From Sabethes cyaneus (Eukaryota; Arthropoda; Insecta; Diptera; Culicidae), in the NCBI RefSeq assembly GCF_943734655.1, contig NC_071355.1, positions 21,898,268-21,962,267 of the forward strand: a DNA stretch of 64,000 bases, written 5' to 3'. The translations under genes were made by a program, and so were the position numbers. A model generated the notes under the pieces. It was not told the origin of the DNA. It did no database searches and saw only the letters and a program-made list of their open reading frames with translations. Numbering within the stretch: position 1 is the first letter of the stretch; each line of letters starts with the position of its first letter. Shown piece after piece: positions 14,196 through 25,620 of the stretch.

Positions 14196-14612
14196 CGGCA
14201 AATGGCCGGATAATGCGCACAGTCAGAACCCCGCGGTCTATTTTATACATATAGCTATTAAACATATCCCACGGAGGTTCTCAGCCACTTAGCTAGCAAC
14301 TCCCATCCTGTTGCCTCCTGTTGCTACCATCCGGGATACGTTCCTTAGTGGAAATCGGGGAACCGTTAGAAACTTGGGACGCGTGGGGACAGGGAAGGAG
14401 GCATTCTTGCGAATGCTCAGTGTACACTCTCCGCCTGCAAATGACGGATCTCTGTAGAGGCATGTTCTAAAGAATCTGATACTACTGAGAACCAGAGCAG
14501 AAAGCTCAAAAGCTCCTAAAAGAAGAATGGTTTTAATAGCTGTTATCCATGGCTATGACGTAAAAGACCTGAATGGATAAACCCGTAATCCAAGGTATCA
14601 GGCAGTAATTTG

Positions 14613-15004
14613 CAGGCTTCATTCTCGGTTTTTTGCTCAGTAGATGCTCAATTGACTACAGCGCCTCAACTAAACAGAATTCGAAAAAGTAGTGTAAAGG
14701 GCGATTGTAGAGCTTATTATTAACTACACTATTGTTGAAGAAAGTATAGTTCTATCTTTTGTATTTACGGCGCTATGCGATTGCTACTCCGCTGGTAGCC
14801 AAATGAGCGCTCTTTTTGCTACCAACGGGGTAGCAGCCTCATAGCACCGTAAATACAAAAGATAGAACTATACTTTCTTCAACAATAATGTAGATAATAA
14901 TTGACTCCACAACCGCCCTTTACATTACATTTTCGAATTCTGTTTAGTTGAGGCGCTGTAGTCAATTGAGCATCTACTGAGCAAAAAACCGAGAATGAAG
15001 CCTG
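14613..15004. mobile_element. 392-bp foldback element with 8-bp duplication
   Basis: A nearly complete palindrome: the left arm from 14613 (CAGGCTTCATTCTCGG) pairs with the right arm ending at 15004, arms roughly 180 bp, with inner words such as CTTTTGTATTTACGGCG paired across the centre. It is flanked by GTAATTTG at 14605-14612 and 15005-15012, an exact 8-bp duplication. The ends CAG...CTG and the duplication length fit a hAT-type non-autonomous element. No coding capacity. Confidence 0.9.
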
Positions 15005-15931
15005 GTAATTTGTCGTTATCGCATCAAGAAAGGGATGCAGCGGACCTTTCTTTCACCTCCACTCGTGGGAATTCTTATGGATTTTAATATTGGAAATAAA
15101 TCTTCAGTAAGAGGCCAGGAAACTGGTCCTTCGTTCAGTCAACCAGCAACCTCAACCTCTCTTGCAGAGCAAGCGGCAACGGTCGACGGAAACTGTGTTA
15201 CCAAACACTAGCACAAAAGGTCCTAGACTGTGCTAAAACGAAGGGCCATCCGCGCCAAAACCCCAAACCGGAAATTCGTATAGTGAGATGATGGACACCT
15301 CCAGGATGGCAATCACGCCAAGTCATTACATATATTTACTATATTTACCGGGGATCAGCTAACAGCTATTCGAGGCAACGAAATCTGGAACAGGATTCTC
15401 CAACCGCACTGACAAAGTTCAGAAGCAAGGGAGTACCGCAACTACCTGCTCCTAGCACGTCCGCGACGGTTGCGAAGGTTTCCTGTGAGGGAGTTTTGCA
15501 TCAACCATTCGCACAACTCAGAATCCTCCAGCCACTGAAGCCTCCTGATGTAGGGAAGCAGGCTAATCAACAAAGCGTTCACGCCAATGATCGCCGTCCG
15601 CCAGTTACGGAGTCTAAGGACTCTACCAAGGACAGCAAACCTCAAACATAGCTGGCAGTCTTCGCTGCGTGCAAGCGAGCCTCCATCATGCCAATAACGC
15701 TTCCGGTATCCTTGGTCGGAGGTTGGCAAACCAGTAACTATCAGCTGCCTTCATTCAAGAACCTTGGGGTCACGGCACAAGAATTATCGGCCTTGGTAAG
15801 TTAATCTACTGTAATACGCTTTTCAGACCGAGGACAGCAATTCTGTTAACTCATACAATTGATCACTGATTCATACAACGCAATGGAAGTGCCTAGACCT
15901 AGAAATCCCAACGACTGCAGAAGATCAGGAT

Positions 15932-16326
15932 CAGGGATGGCACGACTACTTTGACTCAATTTACATTCATTTGACAGTACCGTCTCAGTCAAGCAAAATT
16001 TGACAAATTTCAATATAAAAGGAACATTTGTGGAATTAGCTATTATCTACAATTTTGCTGAACAAAGTTTTGCTGTATCTTTTGTACTTACGGCGCTACA
16101 ATGCTAGTAACTCTTCAGTGACTAAATAAACGTTCACTTAGTTACTAAAGAGGTACTAGCATTGTAGCACCGTCAATACAAAAGATACAGCCCAACTTTA
16201 TTCAGAAAAGTTGTAGATAATAACTAGTTTTTCAATCGTCCCATATATAACTTTTTCAATTCTGCTTGACTGAGACGGTATTGTCAAATGAATGTGAATT
16301 GAGTCAAAGTGATGGTGCCATCCCTG
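15932..16326. mobile_element. 395-bp foldback element related to 14613-15004
   Basis: Termini CAGGGATGGCAC and a GTGCCATCCCTG-like end pair with arms of about 180 bp. Flanks ATCAGGAT (15924-15931) and ATCAGGAC (16327-16334) are a 7-of-8 duplication. The central part shares the words CTTTTGTACTTACGGCGCTA with the first foldback, so they belong to one family although the outer arms differ. It splits the LINE endonuclease: coding motifs resume directly after 16334. Confidence 0.88.
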
Positions 16327-17604
16327 ATCAGGACCTGGTCGTGGCATCCGCGTACTTCCCGGGTGATAAGGACGATATACCAACATCCGAGATGGCTACT
16401 CGTCCGGTACTGCAAGGCCATCAATGTGCCGTTGGACGTCGGAGCGTCGGAAGCACTTATGAACACGCATTTCCCAGTTCGACAGCGACTACTGGACGCG
16501 ACGTAGACGGACAGCAGCACAATGAGTCATCACGCAATGTGCCAAATAACTCGGTTTTATTGCAATCAACTGGAAGCTCAGCTCCTTTGAACCTAAGAAG
16601 TCTTCAGGTCCAGAGGGCATACTAATCATCTTCTTACAAAAAGCTGACGAGAATCAAATGTCCAAGCTCATCTACCGCTTTCGTGGAAGCTTTACGCTGG
16701 GGCGTGTCCCGGAAAGTCAGTCAGTGTTCATACCTAAGGCAGGTAAAAAAGATAAAACTATGCCAAAAGTCTTCAAAGCAATTAGTCTGATTTCAAAGCA
16801 TCTCAAGTTGCTGAAAAAAATCACGGATAATCACATCCGTTTTTAAAAAACCCTTCTCGGTACGGCAATCAACATGCTTATAAACGTGGTAAATCTACGA
16901 AAGCCGTGCTTCCTTGCCTAGTGACGCTAATTGAAAAGTCGTTCTTAAATCCAAGATATGGCACTCTGTGCTTTTCTCAACATTGAAGGCGTTTCCGATA
17001 ACACGTCCTTCGCTTAACACGGCTCTCCTTAACAACGGAACTAACCAGCTGACAACGAGCTGGATCCAAGCAATGCTGTCGGCGTACGCCGACGACGTAG
17101 TACTAATAGTCAGAGGCAAATTTAACAAAGTGCTGTCTAGTCGTATGCAAGGAGCTATGAATACCACTATTTCATGGTGTTTACAAGACTTAATATAGAC
17201 CCCAACAAAACAGTCGTGATACCATTTACTAGGCGGACGAGCCATACTCTTACTCCCCCTACACTGAATGGCGTCAGACTTCAGCCTCAGCAATGAAGTT
17301 AAACATCTGGATATTATCTTGGATCATAAACTGAACTGGGCTTCTCACCAGACTATACTGTCAAGAAAGCAACTTCAGTCATCTGGGCATACAGTTCACT
17401 GTTTCGCAAAACCTTAGGACTGAAACCTCAACTAGCCCTTTGGTCATACACTACTATTGTACGGCCTGTCTTTACATCTTCATGTGAAGAATGAAACCGA
17501 ACTCGGTGCACTAAGGTTGCAAAGGTGGCGTAACATATTAGAGGGGAGTTCACCCCTGGTAACGACAGTCTCTGATTGGCTGGAGGCACAGCCTAACATG
17601 GATG

Positions 17605-17728
17605 ACTGAAGGTTTTTGGAGCGTCTTAGTAGAATACGAATCCTGAAATTAAATAAAAAGAAAACTTATCCAGTTCCAATATATAGTAGAATTAAATTGG
17701 ATAAGTTTTCTTTTTATTTAATTTCAGG
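17605..17728. mobile_element. 124-bp hairpin-ended insert with 12-bp duplication
   Basis: CTAACATGGATG occurs at 17593-17604 and again at 17729-17740, so the DNA between is an insertion. The insert ends in a hairpin: CCTGAAATTAAATAAAAAG (from 17641) pairs with the segment ending TTTAATTTCAGG at 17728. Related sequence occurs at about 56383-56398 plus 56641-56690. The 12-bp duplication is longer than usual for cut-and-paste elements, so retroposition is possible. Class unresolved. Confidence 0.65.
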
Positions 17729-17942
17729 CTAACATGGATGTTCCATATAGTGTAATTGATACTAATCGCACTCGCACTATATAGAGCAGTGGAAGGCCCG
17801 TTCTCCCATCCGGTACCATCTGCTTCTTTGCAGATGGATCAAAAATTGGGACTTGCACAGGTTCCTGTACTGAGTCTACGGACCCGGAATAAAGGAAACT
17901 CTTCCACTGGGCAAATGACCCACCGTTTTTCAAGCGAAAGTA

Positions 17943-18598
17943 GGGTTTATTTCTAATTCCCGTCGTAGTAAGAAAAGCCATTCTAATGTTCATCATTTGT
18001 TGGATGGATTTAATGAATACTCCAAAAGTTCTTGTGCTGATTTGACCTTCCGATCCGTGAACTTTGAAATCACTGAAAAGCGATTATTAAAGCATATTAT
18101 TGAAATTGCGCAACTGACTTTATTTCTTAAATTCGTCGTACTGTTTTAAAACCCCTCCATCAAAATTTTTCATCGTCCGAACTAAAAATCACAATAATGT
18201 TTACGAAGCTAACGCGCATGTATTTGTGTAGGACGACATAACAAATGTTATTCTGCAAATTTGTTGCAGGCCAGGTAAGTTTTCCTGGCTGCAGAATAAC
18301 GACAATGACATGCATAAGTTATTTTCATTTATGAATGACGGAAATTAAAACGATTAGTCGACACTTTCTTCTTCGTCGTTCGAAAAAACGTAGGAAATTC
18401 GGCTGGTAGGACTTCTTTAATGATAAAAAGCATTTAAATAGATCTCAGCTCACTTTGATTGATCGCATATGATAGACAACAAACTAAAATTAGGGAATTA
18501 CTAGTTTTGCATTGTGTGTCATAAAAATGCTGATATTTTCAATAATTTGTGTTGGATAGGATGGGAATAGGCAATTACGACGAAGCAGCAACATTCCC
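17943..18598. mobile_element. 656-bp TA-flanked element, copy 1
   Basis: Starts GGGTTTATTTCTAATTCCCG and ends AACATTCCC, flanked by TA (17941-17942 and 18599-18600). It is colinear with 49749-50414, which has the same ends and TA flanks. It lies within the RNase H region of the LINE: coding sense is lost at 17942 and resumes after 18600. No transposase frame. The TA duplication suggests a Tc1/mariner-type origin, but the termini pair only weakly (GGG...CCC plus subterminal CGTCGTA words). Confidence 0.85.
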
Positions 18599-18908
18599 TA
18601 TATGCAATATGCATCTACGTCAATATATGCCTAAAAAGTATAGGCCTGCGAAAATCGGTATTTTACGGACCGTCATGCTGCACTACTGGCTCTTAAGTGC
18701 ACTAAATGTGCATCCAAATTAATATAGGAGTGCAGCACAGCTTTAAGGGAGCTTTCCCGCCAGAACAAAGTTTCATTATTCAGGATGCCTAGACACTGTG
18801 GAATCGAGAACAATGAGTTTGCTGACAGCCTAGCAAGACAAGGATCAGCTCTCAGCAGTTCATTGGTACCGAACCATTTCGAGGCACTTCCACATCCGCT
18901 ATCAAACT

Positions 18909-20484
18909 GAATCGTTTGTTTGAGAAACCCCACAAACGCCATTTTTATGAAAATTGACTTTTTAACAGTTTTCGAATCCTTGAGGAGATCCACACCTTCC
19001 CTCAAAATTCCAGAAAAAGTTAGTTCCACGAACCCCTTTTAATTGGGGTTGCAAATATCCGTTTGTTTGAGAAACCCCAAATATCCATGTTTCCGATAAT
19101 CACCTAGAGCGGCGCTGCGATATGTACAAAATTATCATTCAATATTTACGTGCAATGTTGTAAGCAGTAATCGCAACACAATTCAATAGTATAAAAATGT
19201 CTTCGGAATCGAAAAATTACGAGTTGGACACAGTCGAAACGAAGAAACATAGTGTTCGGCGGACTACAGAATGCAAGGCGAAAGTTATTAAAAGTAAAAG
19301 AACGGCGTATAAAATCGAAAAGAAAAGGATGTTTTAGCTGAAAAAGTTCGAGTTGATTGCAAATGCAGATAAGCTTGGATTAGTTAGTCGACAAGATAAA
19401 CGTAAATAAACCGTACTTGTAATCTAGATACAGTAAGAACTGTAGCAATCTCATTCCGGAAATCAGACTAAACTATCCATGCGTTTCTAACAAAAGCAGT
19501 AACTCACCATTTACTATACAATGTTAATAATAGCACAATATATAAATAAAAGGCTTTATCTTCTATTTATCTTTTTTGTTAACTCGTTGCTTTTCCTAAT
19601 GTAAGTAATCCGTCGAGCACTCCCGAGTAACTGTAAAATCAATAGTTTATCATTTCGAAGTATTTAAGATGCTGTTCACGTATCTCCATTTCATTTTGGT
19701 TTAACGTAATTTGAAAACAGACCCTCATTCTCAGATTTTGCTCCATAATCATAGTACGGTTGTTATCCAAGATTTAAAATGTTTATTTTCTGGTTATATC
19801 TTTTTTTTTTTTTTTTTTTAATTCTATATTGGAGAGGTTTTCAGCCTGCGGCTGGTTCGCCTCTGGTTATAATATCTTTAATTACAACTAGCAAAGTATC
19901 AAGGTATCCTATTCGATGTGAATTCGTGTTACTGACAGTAACTTACTGTGGTCCATTTCTGCAGTTCAAAAACCGCCGTTACTCCATTTACCTTTTATTT
20001 TTTAATAGGTAAATGCAAACCATGATAAAAATTTGGATTAAAAAAGAACAAAACTTTTTCTAAAACTTGTATAATTCTACTTCAAAATTTTTAATAAATG
20101 ATATTTAGCGCCCCTCCCCTCTTCTTCTTCTTAGCGGTACGTACTTTTTTAACATCCTCAGTGATATATGGTAGCTAATTACATACTATGAGCATGGAAA
20201 GATCACAAGTTTGAATAAAAACGGCCTAAAACTACTTAAGTGCACTGTCAATTTCTCGTTTGTTTGAGAAACCCCAAATATCCATCAACTTTAAAGCCTT
20301 GTAATTTCAGCTAGAATCAATATTTTGATCAAAAGATAAGTCTACATAATGTATTTTAGATATTATCATAGAACCTCATACCAAAAAATATAAGGATTGG
20401 TTTAAAATTTTGAGAAAATCAGTTTTTTGTTGTTTTCCAACAATAGTGTCGAGTGGACTTGTGGGGTTTCTCAAACAAACGATT
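18909..20484. mobile_element. 1.58-kb element with 27-bp terminal inverted repeats
   Basis: GAATCGTTTGTTTGAGAAAC begins at 18909 and its exact inverse ends at 20484; the pairing extends to about 27 bp including CCCCACAA. Two more direct copies of the word CGTTTGTTTGAGAAACCCCA lie inside (about 19061 and 20258), so each end carries subterminal repeats. AACT occurs on both sides (18905-18908, 20485-20488), a possible 4-bp duplication. A 43-codon frame at about 19198-19336 (starting MSSESKNYELD) is too short to be a transposase. A related right end survives at 51470-51527. Superfamily unknown. Confidence 0.75.
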
Positions 20485-20866
20485 CAACTCCATACTCTGT
20501 ATGGAAATTCCATCCCAAGAAAGTTATTGGTTTTATCAGCCTTGTAGTACCTAATTGAGGGACAGTTTTACAGCCTAGCTCAACTCCATCAATGGGTATG
20601 AGCAATTCGTAAACTGTGTACAGCAATCGGGGGCAGCTACAGAAGACAGTCTTCATGACTGTCGAGTGGCATTTTTGAGCCCAGTGCCCTGCGCTGCGCA
20701 AAATGCGGATATGGTTTTTAAAAAGTAGACTAAATTTTACATAAAGTATGTAAAAATGACGGTTACCTTCCGTTCCGAAAAAAAGATAGTCAACTTTGAA
20801 AATGCGAAGTACATGTATGTCATTATTTTGAGATTTAATGTAAATATATTTTAGCTTCTTCTTCTT

Positions 20867-21945
20867 CAGCATAGAGCCGGGGTGGCTCGTGCTGTTTCAA
20901 GCACTCGTCTCCATTCAACTCGGTCTTGGGCCACTCGTCGCCAATTTCCTAATCGTCTCAGAAGTCGCAAATCGCTTTCGACCTGGTCGAGCCATCGGGC
21001 ACGTTGGGCCCCCCTGTTCCTGGTGCCGGTGGGGTTGTTGAAGAGGACTATTTTCGTCGCACTGTCGTCCGGCATCCTTACGACGTGTCCGGCCCACCGT
21101 AGCCTGCTAACTTTCGCTAGATGTACGATGGGAGTCTCCCCAAGCAGTGCCTGTAACTCGTGATTCATACGCCTCCGCCACTCTCCGCTTTCAGTTTGTA
21201 CTCCGCCAAATATCGTCCGCAGCACTTTCCGCTCAAACACGGCAAGGGCGCGTATGTCCTCCGTAAGCAGCGTCACGGCTTCAAGTCCATAAAGAACTAC
21301 CGGTCTAATAATGGTTTTGTACATTGTTAGCTTCGTGCGGCGGCGTATGCTTCCTGATCGTAGCGTTTTACGAAGGGCAAAGTAGGCCCGATTTTTCGCT
21401 TGGATGCGCCGCTGGATCTCCTTACTAGTGTTGTTGTCCGCGGTCACCAGCGATCCCAAATACACGAATTCCTCTACCACTTCTGGTTCGTCGCCGGCAA
21501 CGGTTATCGTCCGTGGGAGGCGCGCGTTTGTTTCCTTTGAGCCTCTTCCTTTCATGTATTTGGTCTTCGACACATTTATTTTTAGCCCAATTCTCCTAGA
21601 CTCCGCTTTCAGTCTGGTGTAGATTGCCTCCACCGTCGTAAAGTTCCTGGCTATGGTATCGAAGCCATCTGCAAAGCCTAGAAGTTGGCTACCCTTGGTA
21701 AAAATAGTGCCTCTCGTTTCGATGCCCGCTTGTCGGATCACCCCCTCAAGAGCGATATTGAACAGCATGCAGGATAAAGCGTCACCTTGTCCTAACCCTC
21801 GCCGCGTCTCGAAGGGACACGAGAGTGTCCCAGAGATGCGTACGAAACACATCACTCATTGGAGCGAGTCTCTGCTCAGTCACGTCAGTTTGCCGGGAAA
21901 ACCGTGTTCGTGCATTATCTGCCATAGTTTGTCTATTTTAGCGTG
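20867..21945 (-). pseudogene. RTE-type LINE, 3' half (reverse transcriptase and C-terminus)
   Basis: Minus-strand frame of 329 codons (20866-21855) with RT motifs SCPFETRRGLGQGDALSCMLFN, shown here as FETRRGLGQGDALSC, then GFADGFDTIA, GLKINVSKTKYM and EEFVYLGSLVT. The C-terminal region reads YGLEAVTLLTEDIRALAVFE, RLRWAGHVVRM and RARWLDQVESDLRLL. Upstream, frame-broken remnants of the palm continue to about 21945. The catalytic FADD is FADG in this copy, so it is inactive. The 3' end is a short GAAGAA-type tail, as in other RTE elements. The 5' portion including the endonuclease is absent. Confidence 0.88.
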
Positions 21946-22479
21946 TACTTGATTTTCCTCTACCTACAAAATATGGTACTAATCTACAACCATTTTAACC
22001 TAACAGAATACCAACTCCATTTTGGGTGTTTTGTCCCATTTTTCCACTGTGCGTCGACCAGTTTCCCATAGCTATTGGTCGGTTTATTCCCTATCCAGTA
22101 ATACTACTCTAGTTCAACGGTCTATAACTGAACCACGAACGCACGGAAGGACCACCATGCTCCCAGGTTGAGCGTTCGGGTACGATGACTGTATAGGGAA
22201 TTTCGAAGTTTGGTGTTGTTCCAATACAATCTTCTATTCTGGTATACGAACTTCCTTCAAGATCGAAAGATGTCCTGTTGGGTTCCCCTCCAACAAGGAT
22301 TTGTAACATTGGCAACAAGGTGTAACATTGCCTTCAAAGCTTTCAACGCTATGCTTCACATGGTCCCTGTTATTGAACCATACACAATTCTTTGCAATCT
22401 GTTTAAATTTTTTGGGTTGATGTCTCTCTCGGTTCAGACCACCAAATAAGCGAGGCATAAGTTATCCTCCTCGGCTTCA
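21946..22479. other. Intergenic, no gene seen
   Basis: Mixed DNA between two minus-strand LINE fragments. Some of 22230-22480 may be the decayed 3' region of the LINE that follows, but no motif is readable. Confidence 0.4.
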
Positions 22480-23065
22480 CTTTTGTTAACTAAGCCCAGT
22501 GTTAGGTCAAAGACCCCAATTTTTGTCGATTGTTTTATTGTACAACCAAATAGCACACGTTGCTTTATTTATAATTATTCTATATGGGCGTGCCTGGTTA
22601 CCTTTTTGTCTAGTATGACGCCTAAGTATTTGACTCCAGCGGATAATTTTATTTCGATTCCATCCAGCAAGAGTCTCTGTACACTTCCTCTTACGAGTGA
22701 ACGAAACTATAATTGTCTTTGAGGGATTTACATTTAGGCCTGCTGACTGCATTCTATTAGAAATCACATCGTCCTATTTACCTCTCACGAAAAACGAGCG
22801 TTTTACCAACATTGCCTTGTTGTTTCCTCAGCATGTTTTCTCATAGCTTCTTGCATCGATCTATGAGAAGTCTCACATGCATCTTGCATCTATGTCAAAA
22901 GCTCCCTCTATATCAAGAAAGGCTGCCAGTGAGATTTCTTTAGTATCGAAAGGATTTTCTAATTTGTCAATTAACATGTTTAATGCATCTACTGTAGATT
23001 TATTGCTCGGAAATTCGAATTGCCCTTTATTCAATGGAGCTTTCTTTAAAATACATTACTTTAAT
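22480..23065 (-). pseudogene. LOA/R1-like LINE reverse transcriptase fragment
   Basis: Minus-strand reading gives FEFPSNKSTVDALNMLIDKL and EISLAAFLDIEGAFD (about 23040-22890), which are the RT palm motifs, then after a gap GLNVNPSKTIIVSFTRKRK (about 22745-22690), IINKATCAIWLYNKT and NWGL (to about 22507). The active-site FADD block is lost and the frame is broken. Related in clade to the LINE at 14240-20700 but in opposite orientation. Confidence 0.7.
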
Positions 23066-24000
23066 GTACCTAATAGACGACAATTTTTCCATAGTTTTTG
23101 ACAGTGTCCAGTTATGAAATTGTCAAAATGCGCAAGATACATAAATATTTTTTGAGATTCATGGCTTTCGGGGGTAGATGTTCTACAAATGTCCTTAAGT
23201 ATTGTGAGTTTCATTGAAAATTATTCACCGCACAACTCATAAATGAAATGCTCTTTCATAGTTGCCGGGTCGATTTTGATATTATTGGAAGAAATTATAC
23301 AAAAATTATAAAGTTTTTGTTACTTTTGACGGCCCAGTTAGGTGAACAACATTCCTGTTTACAGCATTGTGGCAACAGATCTAGCGCGGTGTTTGCTTCA
23401 GGCGCGGTGTTTCCCTTAGACCGCGTTTAACTTTGGGCAAAGCATCCAATATTCTTTGTAAGAATGCGAACTAGGCTTAATTTTATATTCTTTCTCTCTG
23501 GAAATTGGCGCATGTTTGACCGTCTCTAGCCAAATGTAAGCATATAACCTTAATAGTAAAGTGTTTTCCGTATTGTAAATTCGGTGCGTGCGGCGCAGGT
23601 ACATTTTGGAAAACGTAACTGTGTAAATAACAGTGTATATATCCAACTTTGTGCTCTTAATGTCGGCTTCGTGAAATGAGTGAAGTCTGCCTGTTTCGAA
23701 AAGCACTAAAACGAGAAAGTCCGGAGTTTTTAACCAAATTGGCCGGTATTGTTGTGATAAGTAATAAAAGATTCGCCATCCTACGACTCCGTTTGTCTGT
23801 TGCAAGACATTATTCTATATGGTCGGGTGCTCCAGCTTTTGTTCATGTCTGGGCACGCTAATGGTCGTTAGTCTCACATTTTAAAATTTAAATTTATGTA
23901 GATTAGAATTGATTGATCTTGAATCGTCCGTTTAGCTAAGAACTCAAAAACTTCAAAAAGCAATCCTCTAATAATTATTGCTGGTCGTGTACGATTTTTA
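23066..24000. other. Intergenic, no gene seen
   Basis: AT-rich DNA. The words ATGAAATGCTCTTTCAT with GTCGATTTTG near 23243-23277 recur near 36606-36642, so a short dispersed repeat is present. The 129-codon minus frame at 23416-23805 lacks domains. Confidence 0.5.
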
Positions 24001-24189
24001 GCAGCCACCAAAAACCATTCTACCTCTCGTTGCCGGCAGTTATGGAAGCTATATTTGGAAAGTCATACTTCTCGAGCATATTAAGGACAACAATGAGCGG
24101 GTGGTATCGTTTTCGTACTCTAGCAAAGTGTGCGGCAGCCGCCGCAGGAGAGCTCCCGCTACCAACAGACGACGTTTATCGTATTAGGA

Positions 24190-24321
24190 AAACAATCTTT
24201 CCTGTTGGTCGTTCCACTCGGGCTCAACGACTCAGACTGCGACACTGCCGTACTAAGGAGAGAAGCCAACGCACGAGGGATGGCGGAAGGGAACGGTATT
24301 TACATGATGGATGACGAATGA
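24190..24321 (+). CDS. Possible C-terminal exon or remnant of an unidentified protein
   Basis: In one plus frame the sequence reads VVPLGLNDSDCDTAVLRR then EANARGMAEGNGIYMMDDE and a stop at 24319-24321. The acidic, well-composed C-terminus looks like real protein rather than random translation, and a possible splice acceptor (TTTATCGTATTAG) precedes it near 24179-24191. I do not recognise the family. No upstream exon was identified, so it may be a terminal exon of a gene mostly absent from the readable sequence, a pseudogene piece, or chance. Confidence 0.2.
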   Translation, partial: KQSFLLVVPLGLNDSDCDTAVLRREANARGMAEGNGIYMMDDE

Positions 24322-24711
24322 CTCAATGCCTCCCGGACTGATGATCGGATCCGTCGCAATGTAAGTTTGTTTGTTGTCTCCTGCATTGAAAGATACATTC
24401 TCAGGCATGGTACAACCTAATGAGGGAGCCATGGTAAACAGTGATTTTCTCCAAGTGCAGCACAAATCAATATTTTAGCTGAGCAATTTAAATTGGTCTG
24501 TTCTCATCTTGTTCACCTGCTTTGAAATGCACTTCCATTGCATGGTTGAAATATATTAGTTTAATCATAAATATGCAACCGTGACCGAGAGTGCCGTCAA
24601 TTTTAAGAACAGATACCCAATACCGTAAGCATCTGCTGTGTTTGAATCTTTTGCACTAGCAAGGCAAAACCTCCGTAATATGACTACGTATAGACAGACG
24701 ATTACTCACCA

Positions 24712-24950
24712 CCTGGTTTCGTCTTGCGGCCTTCCCTCCTGTTGCTGCTGCTGTTGCCACTTCCACCCCGGCCAACTCCACCGTCCGCCGCCTGCTGCTG
24801 GAGTTGGTGCTGATGATGCAAAATTTTATCTCCCGTCGACTCCAGCTCCCCGTCTTACGAATGAACCGTCCTCCTGGTAAAAGGGGTTCCTGTCTCGGTC
24901 GTGGCCTTCTCCAGAAAACAATGAGCCGGACCACTATCTAACCACCGCGC
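24712..24950 (-). other. Exon-like stretch with a splice donor, unidentified gene
   Basis: On the minus strand a GC-rich block ends in a strong donor, GGTGGTGAGT (24717-24708). One frame reads SLFSGEGHDRDRNPFYQEDG and VRRGAGVDGR before a stop; another reads VGRGGSGNSSSNRREGRKTK up to the donor. No single frame is open with a convincing start, so this may be a 5' untranslated exon or a broken coding exon. The block is CAG/CTG-rich, unlike the surrounding transposon DNA. Confidence 0.25.
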
Positions 24951-24959
24951 TTATCTAAT

Positions 24960-25620
24960 CTGTAGCTCCGCTGGTCGCACAAAATTACCACCAAGACCAC
25001 TGATGTTGATCACTCCGACTTTTTTTTTTTTTGCTTCCGACCAGGAATTTCACAAATATTATTGGTTTTGATTAATCAAAAACGTATGTGCACACATACA
25101 CAAACTCGAAGAAATTTTTTCCTTCTCTTACTTTCCGCTTCCTTCCCACTCAACCGAACTCATAGCCCGTATTTTTCATCACCTTCTGGTGCACACTCAC
25201 AATGCCTGCTGCTGCGTTTTCAACACACTTGTTCCGACGATATTACTCCAGGATTGGCGAAAAACTTCGCGACGGAATTCCGAGAATCGCGAAAACAACA
25301 AACTGAACTATCACTGTTCTTCCGACACAACGCAACAGTAATCGAATGAAACCTTTACAGATCGTAGGTTCCACTTTTCCGTTCTGCGATAATTTCTGTC
25401 CTCGAATGTGCAGTTTCTGCAACCTCTCCGCTGCTGCTGCGTGAGCTCACGATTTGACGTCTTCACTTCGAAAAAGACCCGTTCGTTTTGATGGCTGCAT
25501 GGACGGGGTTTTGTCTGTTTTGTCGACGCGATGACCGACTCTATTCGATGTTATTAGCAATGACAGCGCCATGAATGGAAAACATCGACGCTTTCAGGGG
25601 AGTTTCATATGAGCCGACCT
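24960..25620. other. GC-richer unique stretch; possible promoter region on the minus strand
   Basis: This stretch lacks transposon signatures and is richer in GC and CG-containing words than its neighbours. Lying just upstream (in minus sense) of the exon-like block at 24712-24950, it could be a promoter and 5' leader, but no core promoter motif is decisive. The 95-codon plus frame at 25062-25349 has no domain. Confidence 0.25.

Larger units (their letters stand above)
14240..20700 (+). pseudogene. LOA/R1-like LINE, decayed and interrupted by several insertions
   Basis: Pieces of one plus-strand non-LTR retrotransposon occur in the expected order. Endonuclease: GLGKLIY and RPRTAILLTH (about 15780-15870), DLVVASAYFPGD (about 16336-16370) and INVPLDVG (about 16420). 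Reverse transcriptase: ESQSVFIPKAGKKD (about 16710-16750), ISLISKHLKLLKK, LSAYADDVVLIVRG (about 17078-17118), PNKTVVIPFTRR and KTLGLKPQLALWSYTTIVRPV (about 17410-17470). RNase H: DGSKIGTCTGS (about 17835), WPTVFQAKV (about 17920-17942), then after an insertion YAI..., RMPRHCGIENNEFADSLARQGSA (18783-18850, shown as two short words RMPRHCGIENN and EFADSLARQGSA). Stops and frameshifts abound. The outer limits are uncertain: 14240-15730 is assigned by position and composition only, and 20485-20700 follows the last insertion. The APE + RT + RNase H order fits LOA or related clades. Confidence 0.7.

Noticed and set aside
15442..15729. 95-codon minus frame in the LINE region
   Set aside because: Arg/Leu-rich antisense reading of LINE-like sequence; no domain and no agreement with the plus-strand element.
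20471..20872. 133-codon minus frame next to the RTE copy
   Set aside because: It spans an element boundary at 20484 and has no recognised domain.
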